Shown here: in pieces, positions 7,000-14,900 of the stretch
Layout of the letters: each line of letters opens with the position of its first letter
How positions within the stretch are numbered: position 1 is the first letter of the stretch
Assembly (NCBI GenBank): GCA_947627125.1
Contig: CANQUY010000005.1
Span: 1-28,310, forward strand
Direction: 5' to 3'
DNA: 28,310 nucleotides
Source of the DNA: an uncultured Clostridia bacterium
GTDB lineage: Bacteria; Bacillota; Clostridia; Christensenellales; Borkfalkiaceae
Translations under genes and position numbers: made by a program
The notes under the pieces: generated by a model
Seen by the model: the letters and a program-made list of their open reading frames with translations, nothing else
Databases searched by the model: none
What the model was told of the DNA's origin: nothing

Positions 7000-7505
7000 A
7001 ACTTTTGATCGAGGGCGGGCTTCCCGCCGCTGACAGAAAAAAGATCGCCGCCGCGATTTCGGAGGAATTCCAAACGGACACCCTTCTCGTCTTGGAGCTC
7101 AGCATTGTTTCCGAAGAGGAGATCCGTGCGCTCAACAGCCGAAAGAGGGGTGTGGACGCCGTCACGGATGTGCTCTCCTTCCCCGCCTCGGACTATGTGT
7201 GCGGCGAGCCCATTCTCGCAGAAGAACATGCCGACTGCATCGAGCCCGTCATGGGCATGCGGAAGGGAGAATGGGTCCAAAAGGGAGAACGGCTCTATCT
7301 CGGCTCCGTTGCCGTCTGCAAAAAGCGGGCGGAGGAGCAGGCCGAAGAGTACGGGCATTCCGTGGAGCGGGAGATCTGCTATCTCATCGTGCACGGGGCG
7401 CTCCACTGCCTCGGCTACGACCACGAGAGGGAAGAGGATAAGCGCGTCATGCGCGGGAAGGAAGAACAGATCATGGCAAGGCTGAATTTGAGGAGAGAAG
7501 CATGA
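6996..7505 (+). CDS. ybeY: Endoribonuclease / rRNA maturation factor YbeY
   Basis: 169 residues. The zinc site HGALHCLGYDH (133-143) carries the three His of the family motif. DAVTDVLSFP near 54-63 is the conserved N-terminal signature. YbeY acts in 16S rRNA 3'-end maturation and ribosome quality control. Between SFP and the LGSVAVC strand there are about 38 residues (64-101), longer than the usual short loop ending in LGDI, so this copy carries an extended loop, and the usual LGDI is LGSV. It sits between pgpH and era, overlapping both by four bases, as in many Firmicutes. Confidence 0.93.
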   Translation: MKLLIEGGLPAADRKKIAAAISEEFQTDTLLVLELSIVSEEEIRALNSRKRGVDAVTDVLSFPASDYVCGEPILAEEHADCIEPVMGMRKGEWVQKGERLYLGSVAVCKKRAEEQAEEYGHSVEREICYLIVHGALHCLGYDHEREEDKRVMRGKEEQIMARLNLRREA

Positions 7506-8389
7506 GAAGCGGAACAGTCGCCGTCATCGGCAGGGCAAATGCGGGAAAATCGACGCTCGTCAACGTCTTGGTGGGGGAAAAGGTCGCCATTGTTTCCCCC
7601 AAACCGCAGACGACGCGGGACCGTATCATGGGCATTCTGACGCGGGAGGAGTATCAGATCGTCTTTGCGGATACGCCGGGGCTCTATCGCCAGCGCAACG
7701 AACTCACCGACCGCATGATGCACACCACCGAGAATACATCCAAGGAAGTTGACGTCATTTTGTTCGTCCACGACGGCCATGCTGGAGCCAAGGATGAGGA
7801 TATTTCGCTCATGAAGAAATATTCCGCCCTCGGCGTCCCCATGCTCATCGCCTACACCAAGACGGACATCATGCCCAAGGAGAACATTCCGCGGGACGCG
7901 AAAATTTTGTATGAGGCGGGGATCGAAAATGACGTCGTGCCCGTTTCGGCGCGGAAGGGGAGAAATATCCGTCTGCTCGAACAGGAGATCGCAAAACTTC
8001 TGCCCGAACAGGACAAGCTCTTTCCCGACGACGTCGTTTCGGACAGGAGCGAAAAGTTCATGATCTCGGAGCTCATGCGGGAGAAGATCCTATTAAAGTA
8101 CGACAAGGAGATCCCGCACGGCGTTGCGATCGTCATCAACAAGTTCGAGCGGCAGGAAAACGGCACATATGTGATAGATTTGGACGTCGTCTGCGAGAAG
8201 AAGAACCACAAGGCCATTCTCATCGGCAAGCAGGGGAAAGCGCTCAAGGAAACGGCGTCGTTTGCGCGGCAGGACATGGAAAAGTTTCTCGGCGCGAAGG
8301 TATTTTTGACGGTGTTCGTCAAGGTCCGCGAGGATTGGCGGGACCGCGCCGGGCTTTTGAAAGAGTTCGGATATGACGAAAATAATTAA
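7502..8389 (+). CDS. era: GTPase Era
   Basis: 295 residues. G1 GRANAGKST (10-18), switch region PQTTRD (35-40), G3 DTPG (57-60), G4 TKTD (119-122, where most Era proteins have NKxD) and G5 VSARKG are in order. The C-terminal KH domain contains EKKNHKAILIGKQGKALK, which binds the 3' end of 16S rRNA. Essential ribosome-assembly GTPase. It is the last gene of the overlapping operon. The final codons and the TAA stop run straight into an AT-rich tandem repeat (from 8384), so the stop lies at the repeat boundary. No intrinsic terminator follows; repeats fill the next 390 bases before yqzL-recO. Confidence 0.97.
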   Translation: MRSGTVAVIGRANAGKSTLVNVLVGEKVAIVSPKPQTTRDRIMGILTREEYQIVFADTPGLYRQRNELTDRMMHTTENTSKEVDVILFVHDGHAGAKDEDISLMKKYSALGVPMLIAYTKTDIMPKENIPRDAKILYEAGIENDVVPVSARKGRNIRLLEQEIAKLLPEQDKLFPDDVVSDRSEKFMISELMREKILLKYDKEIPHGVAIVINKFERQENGTYVIDLDVVCEKKNHKAILIGKQGKALKETASFARQDMEKFLGAKVFLTVFVKVREDWRDRAGLLKEFGYDENN

Positions 8390-8418
8390 AAATTAAAAAT
8401 TAAAAATGAAAAATTGAA
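8384..8418. repeat. G repeat: AT-rich 7-bp tandem at the end of era
   Basis: ATTAAAA three times, then ATGAAAA and ATTG. Same pattern as 1215-1251. The first unit overlaps the era TAA. Confidence 0.7.
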
Positions 8419-8460
8419 GTGACGCACGCACGGAGGCCCGTTTGCGCATCCTGCCTCCCC

Positions 8461-8503
8461 GCGCTCATCCTGAGCGTAGCGAAGGATCTCGTAAAACGCA
8501 CGG
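8461..8503 (+). repeat. C repeat
   Basis: CTCATCCTGAGCGTAGCGA then AGGATCTCGTAAAACGCACGG. Stem ATCCT/AGGAT with a GAGCGTAGCGA loop. The tail GTAAAACGCAC recurs upstream of yqfC. Confidence 0.85.
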
Positions 8504-8512
8504 AAGAAAGTA

Positions 8513-8657
8513 CCGCGTCATTCTGAGAAACGGAGCAGGACGAGAGGACGGGGACTAACCCGAAGAATCTCGCGGGGCGGTAATGATAATGCGGCGAGAT
8601 GCTTCGGTACTACTCCCGTAGACTGCGTTCTCACTCCCCTTCTCAGCATGACGCCGC
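8513..8657. repeat. Composite B-A' repeat
   Basis: B copy at 8513-8575 and reverse A copy at 8591-8657, separated by 15 bp. Arms CCGCGTCATTCTGAG/CGAAGAATCTCGCGG and GCGGCGAGATGCT/AGCATGACGCCGC are intact. Confidence 0.88.
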
Positions 8658-8682
8658 ACGCACGGAGGCCCGTCGGTTCAAT

Positions 8683-8716
8683 GGGATTCTTCGCGTTGCT
8701 TAGAATGAGCGGCGCC
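8683..8716 (-). repeat. C repeat variant
   Basis: GGGATTCTTCGCGTTGC, TTAGAATGAGCGGCG. The stem is ATTCT/AGAAT instead of ATCCT/AGGAT, a paired change on both sides. Confidence 0.7.
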
Positions 8717-8783
8717 CCCGCGCTTTGAATGAGCGGCGCATAACTCTCGCGTTTTTCCGCATACTGCAATCGGGAGGAACGGC

Positions 8784-8879
8784 ATGAAAGAGAACAGGAA
8801 GGCGGCGGATATCGCGTGGGAACTCTTTGAAAAGACGGGCAATTTAAGCTACTATATGCTCTATAAAAGGCTCAAATAA
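8784..8879 (+). CDS. yqzL: YqzL-like small protein
   Basis: 31 residues: MKENRKAADIAWELFEKT, GNLSYYMLYKRLK. The pattern W-(K/E)-L-F-x-x-T-G-(N)-x-x-x-Y-x-L-(F/Y)-K matches YqzL, a tiny protein encoded between era and recO in Bacillus, and this gene has exactly that position. GGGAGG stands seven bases before the ATG. Its TAA is immediately followed by the recO ATG with no gap, implying translational coupling. Function is unknown in the family. It is separated from era by a 390-bp block of repeats, so a new promoter would be needed or transcription must cross the repeats. Confidence 0.75.
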   Translation: MKENRKAADIAWELFEKTGNLSYYMLYKRLK

Positions 8880-9593
8880 ATGGAATTCAAGACGGACGCG
8901 CTCGTCCTTCGGAGCGCGGATTATAAGGAAAACGACAGGATCGTCACCCTTCTGACGGCGGAGCGGGGGAAACTCACCGCCGCGCTGCGGGGCGTAAAAA
9001 AGGCGGGCGCCAAGCTGAATTTTGCGTCCCAGCCTTTTTGTTTTGCCGAATACGTCATCGCCGAAAAGGGCGGGCGGAATACCGTGACGGGGGCGAGCCT
9101 TCACGACGGATTCTTTGCTCTCCGCGAGGATATTTCCGCCCTCTATGCGGCCGTCTGCGTCACGCAAGTTTGCGATCTGCTCCTCTATGAGGGCATGACG
9201 GGCGGGGCGCTCCTCGTGGCCGCCGTGCGCGCTTTGGAGCGGCTCTCCTCGGGGGAAGGAGCGGGGGCGCTTGTGGAATTTCTCCTGAGAGCGTTGGAAC
9301 TTGCAGGCTATCCCGTGGAGGCAAAATGCTGCCCTATGTGCGGAAAAACACCCTTCGGCCGCATGCGGTTCGACATGGACCGCGGCATTTTCACCTGCTA
9401 CGATCACTCCGACGGCGTTCCCGCAAGCGAGGCGACTTTCCGCGCCGTCCGCGCCGCACGGGGGGAGGGGAAGGCGACCGACGACGGGAACCTGCGCGCC
9501 CTCCGCCTTCTCGGGGCATATCTCCGCGAAAAGACGGATTCGGAGCCCGCGGCCCTCGGCGATTATCTCGCTCTTTTGCACCCTCTGCACTGA
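8880..9593 (+). CDS. recO: DNA repair protein RecO
   Basis: 237 residues. The N-terminal OB-fold signature TDALVLRSADYKENDRIVTL and LTAALRGVKK is clear. A zinc-binding region in the C-terminal half has C150/C151, C154, C173 and H176 (KCCPMCG, FTCYDH). RecO loads RecA and anneals strands in the RecFOR pathway. The start abuts the yqzL stop. The next gene has its own promoter beginning seven bases after this stop, so recO ends the unit. Confidence 0.95.
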   Translation: MEFKTDALVLRSADYKENDRIVTLLTAERGKLTAALRGVKKAGAKLNFASQPFCFAEYVIAEKGGRNTVTGASLHDGFFALREDISALYAAVCVTQVCDLLLYEGMTGGALLVAAVRALERLSSGEGAGALVEFLLRALELAGYPVEAKCCPMCGKTPFGRMRFDMDRGIFTCYDHSDGVPASEATFRAVRAARGEGKATDDGNLRALRLLGAYLREKTDSEPAALGDYLALLHPLH

Positions 9594-9599
9594 AAACTC

Positions 9600-9628
9600 T
9601 TGACGGGAACAGGGAAAAAAGTTATAAT
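9600..9628 (+). promoter_or_regulatory. Promoter for the 9689 gene
   Basis: TTGACG (9600-9605), 17-bp spacer, perfect TATAAT (9623-9628). Predicted start near 9635, leaving a leader of about 54 bases with AAGGAG before the ATG. Confidence 0.85.
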
Positions 9629-9688
9629 ATAGCCCGAAAAAGGACCGTGCGCTTTCAGCCACGGCGAAAAGCACACAAGGAGCACACA

Positions 9689-10219
9689 ATGGACCTTTTT
9701 GCCGCACTGCGGTTTACAGAGGATGAGAATCTTACGGGGCGCGTGTATTGGTATCTCGCGCCCTTTTCCGTGAAGGAGGGGGAGAGAGTGCTCGCGCCCG
9801 TCGGCCCGCACGACAAGCTCCAATGCGCCCGCGTCGAGAGGGTGGAGAACTTTTCGGAGGCCGAGGCGCCCTACCCGCCCGTTCTCTGCAAGAGCGTGCT
9901 CTTAAGGTACGGCGACAGAGAGGTAAAAGAGGGCGTTTTCGACCTCGGCGGCGTGCGCTACGACGACAGACACTACACGCGGCCGCGGCGCATTCTCATC
10001 GCAAAGAGCGAGGCGGCGGCAGAGGGGCTCTCCGTCAAAAAATGCAACATATGTGACGAAAACTGGCTCTCTGAAGCGGCAGAAAAGGGGACTTGCGTCC
10101 TTCTTTTCGGCGAAAATGTGAGGGAGGCGGCCGAGCTCGTTTTGCGCATTGTGCGCGGAGAGGACCCCGACGACGTCCCTCCCTCCGTCCTCACCGCCCT
10201 GCGTGAAAAAATGCGGTAG
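9689..10219 (+). CDS. Conserved-looking protein of unknown function
   Basis: 176 residues, soluble, no signal peptide or membrane helix. The N-terminal 55 residues (RVYWYLAPFSVKEGERVLAPVG) have the feel of the small beta domain at the N-terminus of PriA helicases (a strand, then GDRVLVPFG), but the rest of PriA is absent, so this is only a weak resemblance. Residues 99-176 look like a separate alpha/beta part with two close cysteines (KKCNICDENW) and VLLFGENVREAAELVLRI. Start at 9689 is set by AAGGAG and the upstream promoter. Single-gene unit followed by a tandem repeat array. I do not recognise the family. Confidence 0.75.
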   Translation: MDLFAALRFTEDENLTGRVYWYLAPFSVKEGERVLAPVGPHDKLQCARVERVENFSEAEAPYPPVLCKSVLLRYGDREVKEGVFDLGGVRYDDRHYTRPRRILIAKSEAAAEGLSVKKCNICDENWLSEAAEKGTCVLLFGENVREAAELVLRIVRGEDPDDVPPSVLTALREKMR

Positions 10220-10222
10220 GGG

Positions 10223-10306
10223 GGACTATAGCGGCGTCATGCTGAGAACGGGACTATAGCGGCGTCATGCTGAGAACGGGACTATAGCGGCGTCATGCTG
10301 AGAACG
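10223..10306 (+). repeat. Three perfect 28-bp tandem copies of an A-repeat arm
   Basis: The unit GGACTATAGCGGCGTCATGC plus TGAGAACG occurs at 10223-10250, 10251-10278 and 10279-10306 without a mismatch. The third copy continues into a full A element. Only the left arm has been multiplied. Confidence 0.95.
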
Positions 10307-10434
10307 GGAGTATAACGAAGTCAGCAGTAGCAGTACCGAAGCATCTCGCCGCATGCTTTACGGATAATCGCCGCGAGATTCTTCGGGTTAGTTCTTCTGA
10401 CTTCGTTCCTGCTCCCTTTCTCAGAATGACGCGG
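10287..10434. repeat. Composite A-B' repeat
   Basis: A at 10287-10352 and reverse B at 10371-10434, 18 bp apart. Together with the tandem array it fills nearly all of the gap between 10220 and the asparaginase gene. Confidence 0.88.
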
Positions 10435-10504
10435 CGCGGGGGCAAACGCACGAAACGCGCGAAACGCACAAACAACATAAAATCCGATGACGGAGGCATA
10501 CAGC

Positions 10505-11494
10505 ATGAAAAAACATATCCTATTGATCGCAACGGGCGGGACGATCGCCTCAAAGAACGAGGGGAACGGCCTCGAGCCCGCCATTTCCTCCGAGGGCATT
10601 CTCTCCGAAGTGCCCGAAGTCAGGGGGATCTGCGATGTTGACGCCGTCCAGCTCTTCAACCTCGACAGCACCAACGTCTATGCCCGCCATTGGCTCGAAA
10701 TCGCCGCCCTCATCCAAAAAAATTACAACTTATACGACGGTTTCGTCATTACGCACGGCACAGACACCCTTGCCTACACGGCTGCCGCGCTCTCCTATCT
10801 CATACAGGATTCCCCCAAACCCATTGTGCTGACGGGGTCGCAGAAGTCGGTATATCTGCGCGATACGGACGCAAGGCAGAACCTGCTCGACGCCTTTTGT
10901 TACTGTGCCGACGGCGGGTCGTTCGGCGTGGAGGTCGTGTTCGACGGCAAGGTCATCTTAGGCACCCGCGCCAAAAAGACGCGGACGCGCAGCTACAACG
11001 CCTTTTCGAGCATCGACTATCCCGAGATCGCCATCATCCGCGAAGGCATTCCATATTATTATATAAGGGAGGAAAAGCCCGCCGCGCCGAAGTTCTATAC
11101 AAGCCTCGAGGAACGGGTATTCGTGCTGAAGATGACCCCCGGGCTCTCCGCCGACATCTTCGACTACTGCGATAAGCACACCGAGGGGCTCATCATCGAG
11201 TCCTTCGGCTCGGGCGGCCTGCCGAGATATGAGGACGACATGTTTTTCACGCGGCTCAAGCGGTATTTGGACGCGGGGAAGGTGGCTGTGCTCACCACGC
11301 AGGTGGAACGGGAGGGGAGCGCGCTCGACAAGTACGAGGTCGGGCGGCGACTGCTCGCGTGCGGAAATGTGCTCGAGGCGCGGAGCATGACCCTCGAGGC
11401 GACGCTTACAAAGCTCATGTGGCTGCTCGGGAATTTCCCGCGGGGCGAGATCCCCGCGCTCTTCTCCCGCCCCATCCGCAAGGATATTTTTTGA
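10505..11494 (+). CDS. ansA: L-asparaginase, type I (cytoplasmic)
   Basis: 329 residues. Hydrolyses asparagine to aspartate and ammonia. The nucleophile motif TGGTIAS (Thr13) and the second active-site motif HGTDT (84-88) are present, as are LTGSQKS and RDTDARQNLLDA. No signal peptide, so it should act in the cytoplasm like AnsA-type enzymes. Start taken at 10505 because ACGGAGG lies nine bases upstream; the in-frame ATG at 10487 would put that site inside the gene. Monocistronic, with repeats on both sides and no clear consensus promoter (only a TAAAAT box at 10478). Confidence 0.93.
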   Translation: MKKHILLIATGGTIASKNEGNGLEPAISSEGILSEVPEVRGICDVDAVQLFNLDSTNVYARHWLEIAALIQKNYNLYDGFVITHGTDTLAYTAAALSYLIQDSPKPIVLTGSQKSVYLRDTDARQNLLDAFCYCADGGSFGVEVVFDGKVILGTRAKKTRTRSYNAFSSIDYPEIAIIREGIPYYYIREEKPAAPKFYTSLEERVFVLKMTPGLSADIFDYCDKHTEGLIIESFGSGGLPRYEDDMFFTRLKRYLDAGKVAVLTTQVEREGSALDKYEVGRRLLACGNVLEARSMTLEATLTKLMWLLGNFPRGEIPALFSRPIRKDIF

Positions 11495-11510
11495 GGGCGG
11501 GGGTTGGGGC

Positions 11511-11707
11511 CCAGAATGCGCGTAGCGAAGGATCCCGTTAGACGCACGGAAGCACATGGCGGCGTCATGCTGAGAACGGGAGTATAACGAAGTCAACAGT
11601 AGCCGTACCGAAGCATCTCGCCGCATGGTTTATGTGTTTTTCGCCGCGAGATTCTTCGGGTTAGTTCGTCGGACTTCGTTCTTGCTCCGTTTCTCAGAAT
11701 GACGCGG
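11511..11707. repeat. C half-repeat and composite A-B' repeat
   Basis: A C fragment (CGTAGCGAAGGATCCCGTTA) at 11521-11540 is followed by A at 11559-11624 and reverse B at 11644-11707, spacer 19 bp. No gene is visible between 11495 and 11830. Confidence 0.85.
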
Positions 11708-11830
11708 CGGCGGGGCGGCGGGAAGGCCAAAGTGGCATAATTTTACAAAAAATGCTCAAATCTAATGGAAAGAGCGGCGGGATACGGAAAGTTATAATAA
11801 TTCCGTATAAATTTTTTTTCAGCAAAGCTG

Positions 11831-11859
11831 TTGACATGATAAAAAATTTGTTGTAGAAT
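11831..11859 (+). promoter_or_regulatory. Promoter of the giant lipoprotein gene
   Basis: TTGACA (11831-11836), 17-bp spacer, TAGAAT (11854-11859). The leader holds two near-identical blocks, TTCATAAGGTGGCAAAGA (11870) and TTCATAAGGGGGAAAGA (11900); the second supplies the ribosome binding site. Confidence 0.88.
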
Positions 11860-11917
11860 AAGTACGCCATTCATAAGGTGGCAAAGAATAAATACCAATT
11901 TCATAAGGGGGAAAGAC

Positions 11918-14900
11918 ATGAAAAAGCTTAAAACAGCTTTAATCCTGCTGTTTGCTCTCGTGATGTCGCTCTGCTTGTTTGCATGCGGCGGCGAGGGTGA
12001 CAATCCCGGGCCCGATCCCGGTCCCGGTCCCGATCCCGGCCCCGGTCCCGATCCGGGTCCCGGCGATCCCGAGGAAGGCGAATATGCCGAACTCTCGCTC
12101 AGCCAGAACTTGATCCAGCTGACCGATTCCGACGGGGAAGCACAGCTCCTCGCGGAATTCGAGAAGATCACTGTGACGGCGACAGAGTACGACGGATTCA
12201 CGACGAAGGATTTCAAACTTACGGAATGCAAGTATGATACATCCGTCGTGAAGTTCCACACCGTCGGCGAATACTCCATCACGGTTGACCTCGAACCGTC
12301 GGTAGACACGCCCGAAGTCCTCACTGTTTCCATCGAACACGATTGGAAAGAAGAGGGCGGCGTCAAGGTCTGCCAGTACGACAATGCGCGCATGGAGGAA
12401 ACAACGGAGGACGTCACCGTCCACTTCGGTACCTTCCATGAGGGCATCTATCCGAGCAACTATGCGGCGGCCAAGGCGGCGGCAGGTTGGACGGAGGCCG
12501 AGGCCTACACCAACAACAATGTTGCGAACTCCAAGATCCAGCCCTTCGGCGAAGTCAACGGACTGGAGGTCCCTTCTCTGACCGCGGGCCAGCTCGAACC
12601 CGGTATGACCATCACCATTTACGGTACGGCAAAGACCACGGTCGCGTCGGATCCTGCCAACAGCCCCTGGAACGCAGAGCAGCAGTATTGGAACTCTCCT
12701 TCCCTCGGCATTGCCGACAGGAACAACACCACGATGAAGAACCCCGCCCACCCCACCTATGAGGGCGCGAACGGCGTTTCCGTCATCGTAAGACAGGAAG
12801 GCTGGGTCCTCTACAACGGCGTCGGCACGACCGCAACGAACCGTCTTGGCGGTATCATGGGCGGCTTCTTTGAAACGACGAACGATTGGCGCAACTACGG
12901 TTCCCATTCCTCCGAAAACGACACTCCTTCCCCGAGCCGCGGCGCAGAGGACAGGGGCTATTCCAACAAATCTCTTCCCACCGATTGGTCGGCGGTTGAG
13001 AATTGGTGGGTCTGGTCCACGGGCGACGGCATGGATTCCGGCACATGCTACGGCGACAGCACCGAATATGTCTATTCTTGGTACTACCGCATGGACGGCG
13101 TGATCGAGATCACCTATATCTACAAGGGCACGACCGAAAGGACCCTCAAGGCCTATATCAAGGTGCCCGATGCGGCGCTCGGCTACTATGACACGCTCAT
13201 TCAGGGCGACTATAACGACATGACGATCACCAAGACGGAGATCATCACGACGAGCACCCCGAAGGAGAACGGCTTCAAGTACAACGGCGTGAAGAGCGGC
13301 GCTCAGACCGTCTACGCCGAGAACATGAACTACGACGCTTCCGCACTCAACATCACCGTTGAATATGTGCAGGATCCCGGCAAGCAAAACCCCGTCAACG
13401 TGACGAGGAACCAGGTCTATCGCTATATCGGCGAATTGAGCCGTGCAGACCTTGCGCAGAACAGCGAAGAACTCTACGACAACACCAAGTGGGAGTCCCT
13501 CGGCGCACGCAAACTCCAGCTGAAACCCGACGGCAGCGACTATATCTATAAGGTACAGGTCGCCAAGAGCGGTGTGAACTTCGCGGCTCTCCTCGGCGAA
13601 AACGATCTCACAGTCAAACCCAACAGCGTGGATTCCGCTCTTGGGTCCGACGTCACCATCGGGGAGCAGCTGTTCAAGAACAACGGCAAGGCGGGCGATC
13701 TCGCGTTCTCCTTCGACGGAACCAACGTCGTGCTCACGCTCAACGGCGGCTACGCGCAGAAGATGACCGCAGAGCAGAAGTCTGCAATGGACATCACCGA
13801 CAGTGCGGATTACGCCTACGTCGCACTCCGTCTGAACAAGGCGGACGGCATCGGCGATACGTTCGGGACCGAAATTACGGCGGACAACGCCACCGTCAAG
13901 GCGACCGTTTCCGATGCGGGCGACCTCTATCTCGTCATCGCGCTCAAAGCGGCCGCACAGGTCAAACTCACGGGCGCACAGACCACGCCGATCCTCCTCG
14001 ACCTCAGCGGGTTGAACGGCTTCACGCTGACCTCTTCCGTCACGTCCGAGCTCACGCTCAACGGCGGCGGCGATGTCACCCTGACCTACACCGTTCCCGC
14101 AAACACCCAGGCAGGAAATATCAAGTGGACGCTCTCCGGCAACAGCATTCAGGAGCTTCAGGAAGCTCTCGCGGACGGCGCACTTGAATTGGATAACTAC
14201 ACCATCAAGGAAGTCACCTACAGCGGCACGACCCTCACCATCAACTTGACGGTGAACGGCCTTGCGGATCTCTCGAACTATGTGCCTTATACCTTCGGTA
14301 TCTCCATCGAAGAGAACGGCGCAGCGGTGGATTCCGTGTCCGATACGGTGGAATTCAACATGGCTCTCGATGCCAATGAGAAGTTCGTCGAATCCGCACA
14401 GAACAACTACTTTGCCTTTGTCACCGAAGAGGGCAAACTCAATATCGTCAAGGCGTTCCCGTCTAATGACCTTCAGAACGGCACGGTCGAGGGACTTCTG
14501 ACGCTCAACCTCAACAACGGCGACTATGAGGCATTTGCGGCGAACGGGCTCCTCACCATCGACTTTGCTCTGACCGACGGCGAGCTCATCCTCAAGAACG
14601 TGCCCGACTATGTCACGGGCTATGCCGTGATCCGCGGCACCTTCGGCGACAGCCGCGACACCGATATCGGTGCGTACGTCGTCATCACCATCGACGTTGC
14701 GGATGAAGACGGCCTTGCCATCGACGGCGATTACTACTTTGAATTCGTCGAGAACGGCGCGACCTTCAATGCGGCGCAGCAGCCTGCAAGCATCTACAAA
14801 GTCAGCGGCACGGCGATCGCTACCGAAACGCTCGGAAACAGCTACACCTATGAAAAAGTCGTCACGGCGGAAGCGAACTGCTACACCGAAGGGCTCTATG

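Noticed and set aside
10223..10306. CRISPR array
   Set aside because: The 28-bp units are directly abutting with no unique spacers, and no cas gene is present.
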